From contig JAPPFU010000036.1 of NCBI GenBank assembly GCA_028875085.1, forward strand, positions 10,009 to 16,574: DNA of 6,566 nucleotides, in the 5' to 3' direction. Shown here in pieces: positions 5,161-6,566 of this stretch. The notes beneath the pieces are model-generated. The model was not told the DNA's origin and made no database searches. It saw nothing but the letters and a program-made list of their open reading frames with translations. How positions within the stretch are numbered: the stretch's first letter is position 1; the number at the start of each line of letters is the position of its first letter. Position numbers and translations under genes: made by a program. The stretch comes from Chloroflexota bacterium (GTDB lineage Bacteria > Chloroflexota > Dehalococcoidia > Lucifugimonadales > Australimonadaceae).

Positions 5161-6181
5161 CCCGGCCGGGGCGGCGCCGACGCAGACGCGCGAGCGCTCG
5201 CTCTGGGCGCAGGGAGTCAGCCGCGTGGCGGGGGTAGACGAGGCGGGGCGCGGGCCGCTGGCCGGGCCGGTGGTCGCCGGCGCCGTGGCGCTGCCCGACC
5301 TCGACGGCGCGGACGTCGAGGACTTGGCGCTCATCCGCGATTCAAAGACGCTGACGCCCGCGCAGCGCGAGCGCGCGGCGGAAGTCGTGCGGGCGGCGGC
5401 GTTGGACGCGGCGGTAGGCGAGGCGTCGGCCCAAGAGATCGACGCGATGGGCATCCTGCCCGCGACGCGCTTGGCGATGCGCCGCGCCCTCGACGGGCTG
5501 TCCGTTGCGCCCGACTATCTGCTGGTGGACGGCACGAGCGCGGTCGATTGGCGCGGGCGGCCTTGCCTCGCCATCGTGAAGGGCGACCGCCTGTGCACGG
5601 CCATCGCGGCGGCGTCCATCATGGCCAAGACGCACCGCGACGCGCTCATGCGGGAACTCGACGCACGCTATCCCGGCTACGGCCTCGCGCAGCACAAGGG
5701 CTACGCCTCGCCGGCTCACCTGACGGCTATCGCACAGCACGGCCCAAGCCCGGCGCACCGGCGCACCTTCTCGCCGATGCGGGCGACCTTGATGCCCGCC
5801 GCGCCGCCTAGCCCTCGCTCGCGGCTGGGCGCGCAGGGAGAGGAGATCGCGGCGGCGTACCTGGCCGTCGCGGGGCTGCGGGTGGCGGCGCGCAACTTCC
5901 GCACGCGGCGCGGCGAGGTGGACATCGTGGCGGAGGACGGCGAGACGCTGGTGTTCGTCGAGGTGCGGACGCGCCGCACAGCGTCGTTCGGCTCCCCTGA
6001 GGAGTCGGTAACGGCGCGCAAGCGTCAGCGCGTCGCGGTTGTGGCGCAGGAGTACCTGCGGCAGCACGGATTGGAGTCGCGCCCGTGGCGAGTGGACGTG
6101 GTGGCCGTGCTCGCCCAGCGCGGCACGCCGGAGGTGCGGCACTACCCCAACGTAGAAGTCAGCGAACCGGGGACATACTAG
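5141..6181 (+). CDS. rnhB: RNase HII fused to a YraN (UPF0102) nuclease-fold domain
   Basis: One 346-residue frame encodes two proteins that are normally separate. Residues about 28-212 are RNase HII, which nicks RNA in RNA:DNA hybrids and at single ribonucleotides in DNA. Visible are GVDEAGRGPLAGPV (31-44; Asp33, Glu34), DSKTLT (67-72), LLVDG (Asp130), IVKGD (Asp149), AAASIMAKTHRD (157-167) and PGYGLAQHKGY ending in HRRTF, so the DEDD set is complete. After a short Pro/Ser linker (about 213-227), residues 228-322 form a full YraN domain: RLGAQGEEIAAAYL, RNFRTRRGEVDIV (Glu259, Asp261) and LVFVEVRTRR (Glu274), a PD-(D/E)XK-like signature of uncertain function. No stop separates them, although an ATG at 5792 (residue 218) could start YraN alone. 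The ATG at 5141 overlaps mnmA by 20 bases and has a non-conserved 27-residue lead. A TAG one frame away (5809) leaves room for an assembly error. Confidence 0.93.
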   Translation: MARRSASPAGAAPTQTRERSLWAQGVSRVAGVDEAGRGPLAGPVVAGAVALPDLDGADVEDLALIRDSKTLTPAQRERAAEVVRAAALDAAVGEASAQEIDAMGILPATRLAMRRALDGLSVAPDYLLVDGTSAVDWRGRPCLAIVKGDRLCTAIAAASIMAKTHRDALMRELDARYPGYGLAQHKGYASPAHLTAIAQHGPSPAHRRTFSPMRATLMPAAPPSPRSRLGAQGEEIAAAYLAVAGLRVAARNFRTRRGEVDIVAEDGETLVFVEVRTRRTASFGSPEESVTARKRQRVAVVAQEYLRQHGLESRPWRVDVVAVLAQRGTPEVRHYPNVEVSEPGTY

Positions 6182-6185
6182 ACAT

Positions 6186-6199
6186 GGGCGCAACCGCCC
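6186..6199 (+). other. Small hairpin after the RNase HII-YraN gene, weak terminator candidate
   Basis: GGGCG (6186-6190) pairs with CGCCC (6195-6199) around the loop CAAC, five bases after the stop codon and before the rpsP promoter. The sequence after it is CGCGCCTTCGTT, not a T-tract. It is at best a poor intrinsic terminator. Confidence 0.2.
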
Positions 6200-6209
6200 C
6201 GCGCCTTCG

Positions 6210-6239
6210 TTGACACCCCGCCTATCCGCGCCCTAAACT
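6210..6239 (+). promoter_or_regulatory. Sigma-70-type promoter of rpsP
   Basis: A perfect TTGACA (6210-6215) is followed after 18 bases by TAAACT (6234-6239), four of six to consensus. Transcription would begin near 6246 and give a leader of about 34 bases before the rpsP ATG. This is the only promoter in the window with a recognisable -35, as expected for a strongly expressed ribosomal protein operon. AGGGGA at 6259-6264 is the likely ribosome site, although 15 bases from the ATG is long. Confidence 0.6.
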
Positions 6240-6279
6240 TATCCGCTACCACGCTTGTAGGGGAACCGCCGAACACGCC

Positions 6280-6534
6280 ATGCTCCGAATCCGCTTGCGC
6301 CGCGTTGGGAAGAAGAAGCAACCCAGCTACCGCATCGTCGTGGCCGACGCGCGCTCGCCGCGCGACGGCGCCTTCGTCGAGCAGGTCGGCTACTACAACC
6401 CGCTCACCGACCCCCCGCAAGTCGCCATCCAAGAGGACAAGGTCCGCCACTGGCTCAGCGTCGGCGCAAAGCCCTCCGAGACCGTCGGGCGGATACTCCA
6501 GGCCAGGGGAGTCGTCCAGAAAGCAGGGGCCTAG
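6280..6534 (+). CDS. rpsP: 30S ribosomal protein bS16
   Basis: bS16 binds 16S rRNA and is needed for early assembly of the small subunit. The 84-residue product matches the family across its length: MLRIRLRRVGKKKQPSYRIVVADARSPRDG at the N-terminus, then FVEQVGYYNPLTDP (32-45) and HWLSVGAKPSETVGRIL (57-73). The ATG at 6280 is the canonical start (MLRIRLRR). The next gene begins on the base after the stop. The rpsP-khpA order is the start of the common rpsP-khpA-rimM-trmD operon, so rimM and trmD are expected just beyond the window. Codon usage is markedly C-ending, as is common for a highly expressed gene. Confidence 0.98.
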   Translation: MLRIRLRRVGKKKQPSYRIVVADARSPRDGAFVEQVGYYNPLTDPPQVAIQEDKVRHWLSVGAKPSETVGRILQARGVVQKAGA

Positions 6535-6566
6535 ATGAAGGAACTGGTTGAGTACATCGCCAGGGC
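6535..6566 (+). CDS. khpA: KH-domain RNA-binding protein KhpA, first ten codons (3' end cut by window)
   Basis: ATG follows the rpsP stop directly, with AGGGG at 6525-6529 five bases before it. The visible residues MKELVEYIAR are the typical start of the small KhpA/YlqC KH protein, an RNA-binding chaperone usually encoded between rpsP and rimM. Only 32 bases are in the window, so no KH motif (GxxG) can be seen. The call rests on this N-terminus together with the position after rpsP. Confidence 0.82.
   Translation, partial: MKELVEYIAR

Noticed and set aside
5342..6193. Minus-strand open frame of 283 codons opposite the RNase HII-YraN gene
   Set aside because: It is low-complexity, Arg- and His-rich and shows no family motif. 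The plus-strand frame has full catalytic motifs.
6184..6213. Nine-codon leader-like frame (MGATAPRLR) between the RNase HII-YraN gene and rpsP
   Set aside because: Its stop lies in the TTGACA -35 of rpsP, so it would not be on the rpsP mRNA. It has no ribosome binding site and is short enough to be chance.

Overview
The window is a GC-rich, gene-dense piece of a bacterial chromosome made almost entirely of housekeeping genes. No mobile element, CRISPR array, phage gene, rRNA or tRNA gene is visible, and no stretch over 300 bases lacks a gene. The organism is not certain. The S16 sequence, the KH-protein start MKELVEYIAR, high GC and -10 boxes placed six bases before start codons would suit a high-GC Chloroflexota lineage (Dehalococcoidia or SAR202-like). 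This is inference from remembered family flavour, not from a search.

Layout, left to right. (1) The 3' part of a sensor histidine kinase (1-858, +), cut by the window edge. (2) A tightly packed run thiL-tsaE-tsaB (941-3114, +), preceded by a perfect TATAAT six bases before the GTG start of thiL, so the first gene looks leaderless. thiL makes thiamine diphosphate; tsaE and tsaB belong to the tRNA t6A37 machinery. (3) ndk (3191-3646, +), with a strong Shine-Dalgarno that can fold into a hairpin. (4) rsfS (minus strand, 3633-4067 at its longest), convergent with ndk and overlapping its end by 14 bases. (5) mnmA (4066-5160, +), divergent from rsfS and overlapped by 20 bases by (6) a single reading frame (5141-6181, +) encoding RNase HII followed by a complete YraN/UPF0102 domain. 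(7) A promoter with TTGACA, then rpsP (6280-6534, +) and the first ten codons of khpA (6535-6566, +), which runs off the right edge.

The genes share a translation and RNA theme: tRNA modification (TsaE, TsaB, MnmA), ribosome assembly or silencing (S16, RsfS), an RNA chaperone (KhpA), RNA:DNA hybrid repair (RNase HII-YraN) and nucleotide supply (Ndk). The most notable points are the RNase HII-YraN fusion, an identical 11-base promoter core (CCTATAATCGG) before thiL and before the conserved part of rsfS, and the rsfS start, which may be a CTG codon. I found no clearly undescribed defence or mobile system.
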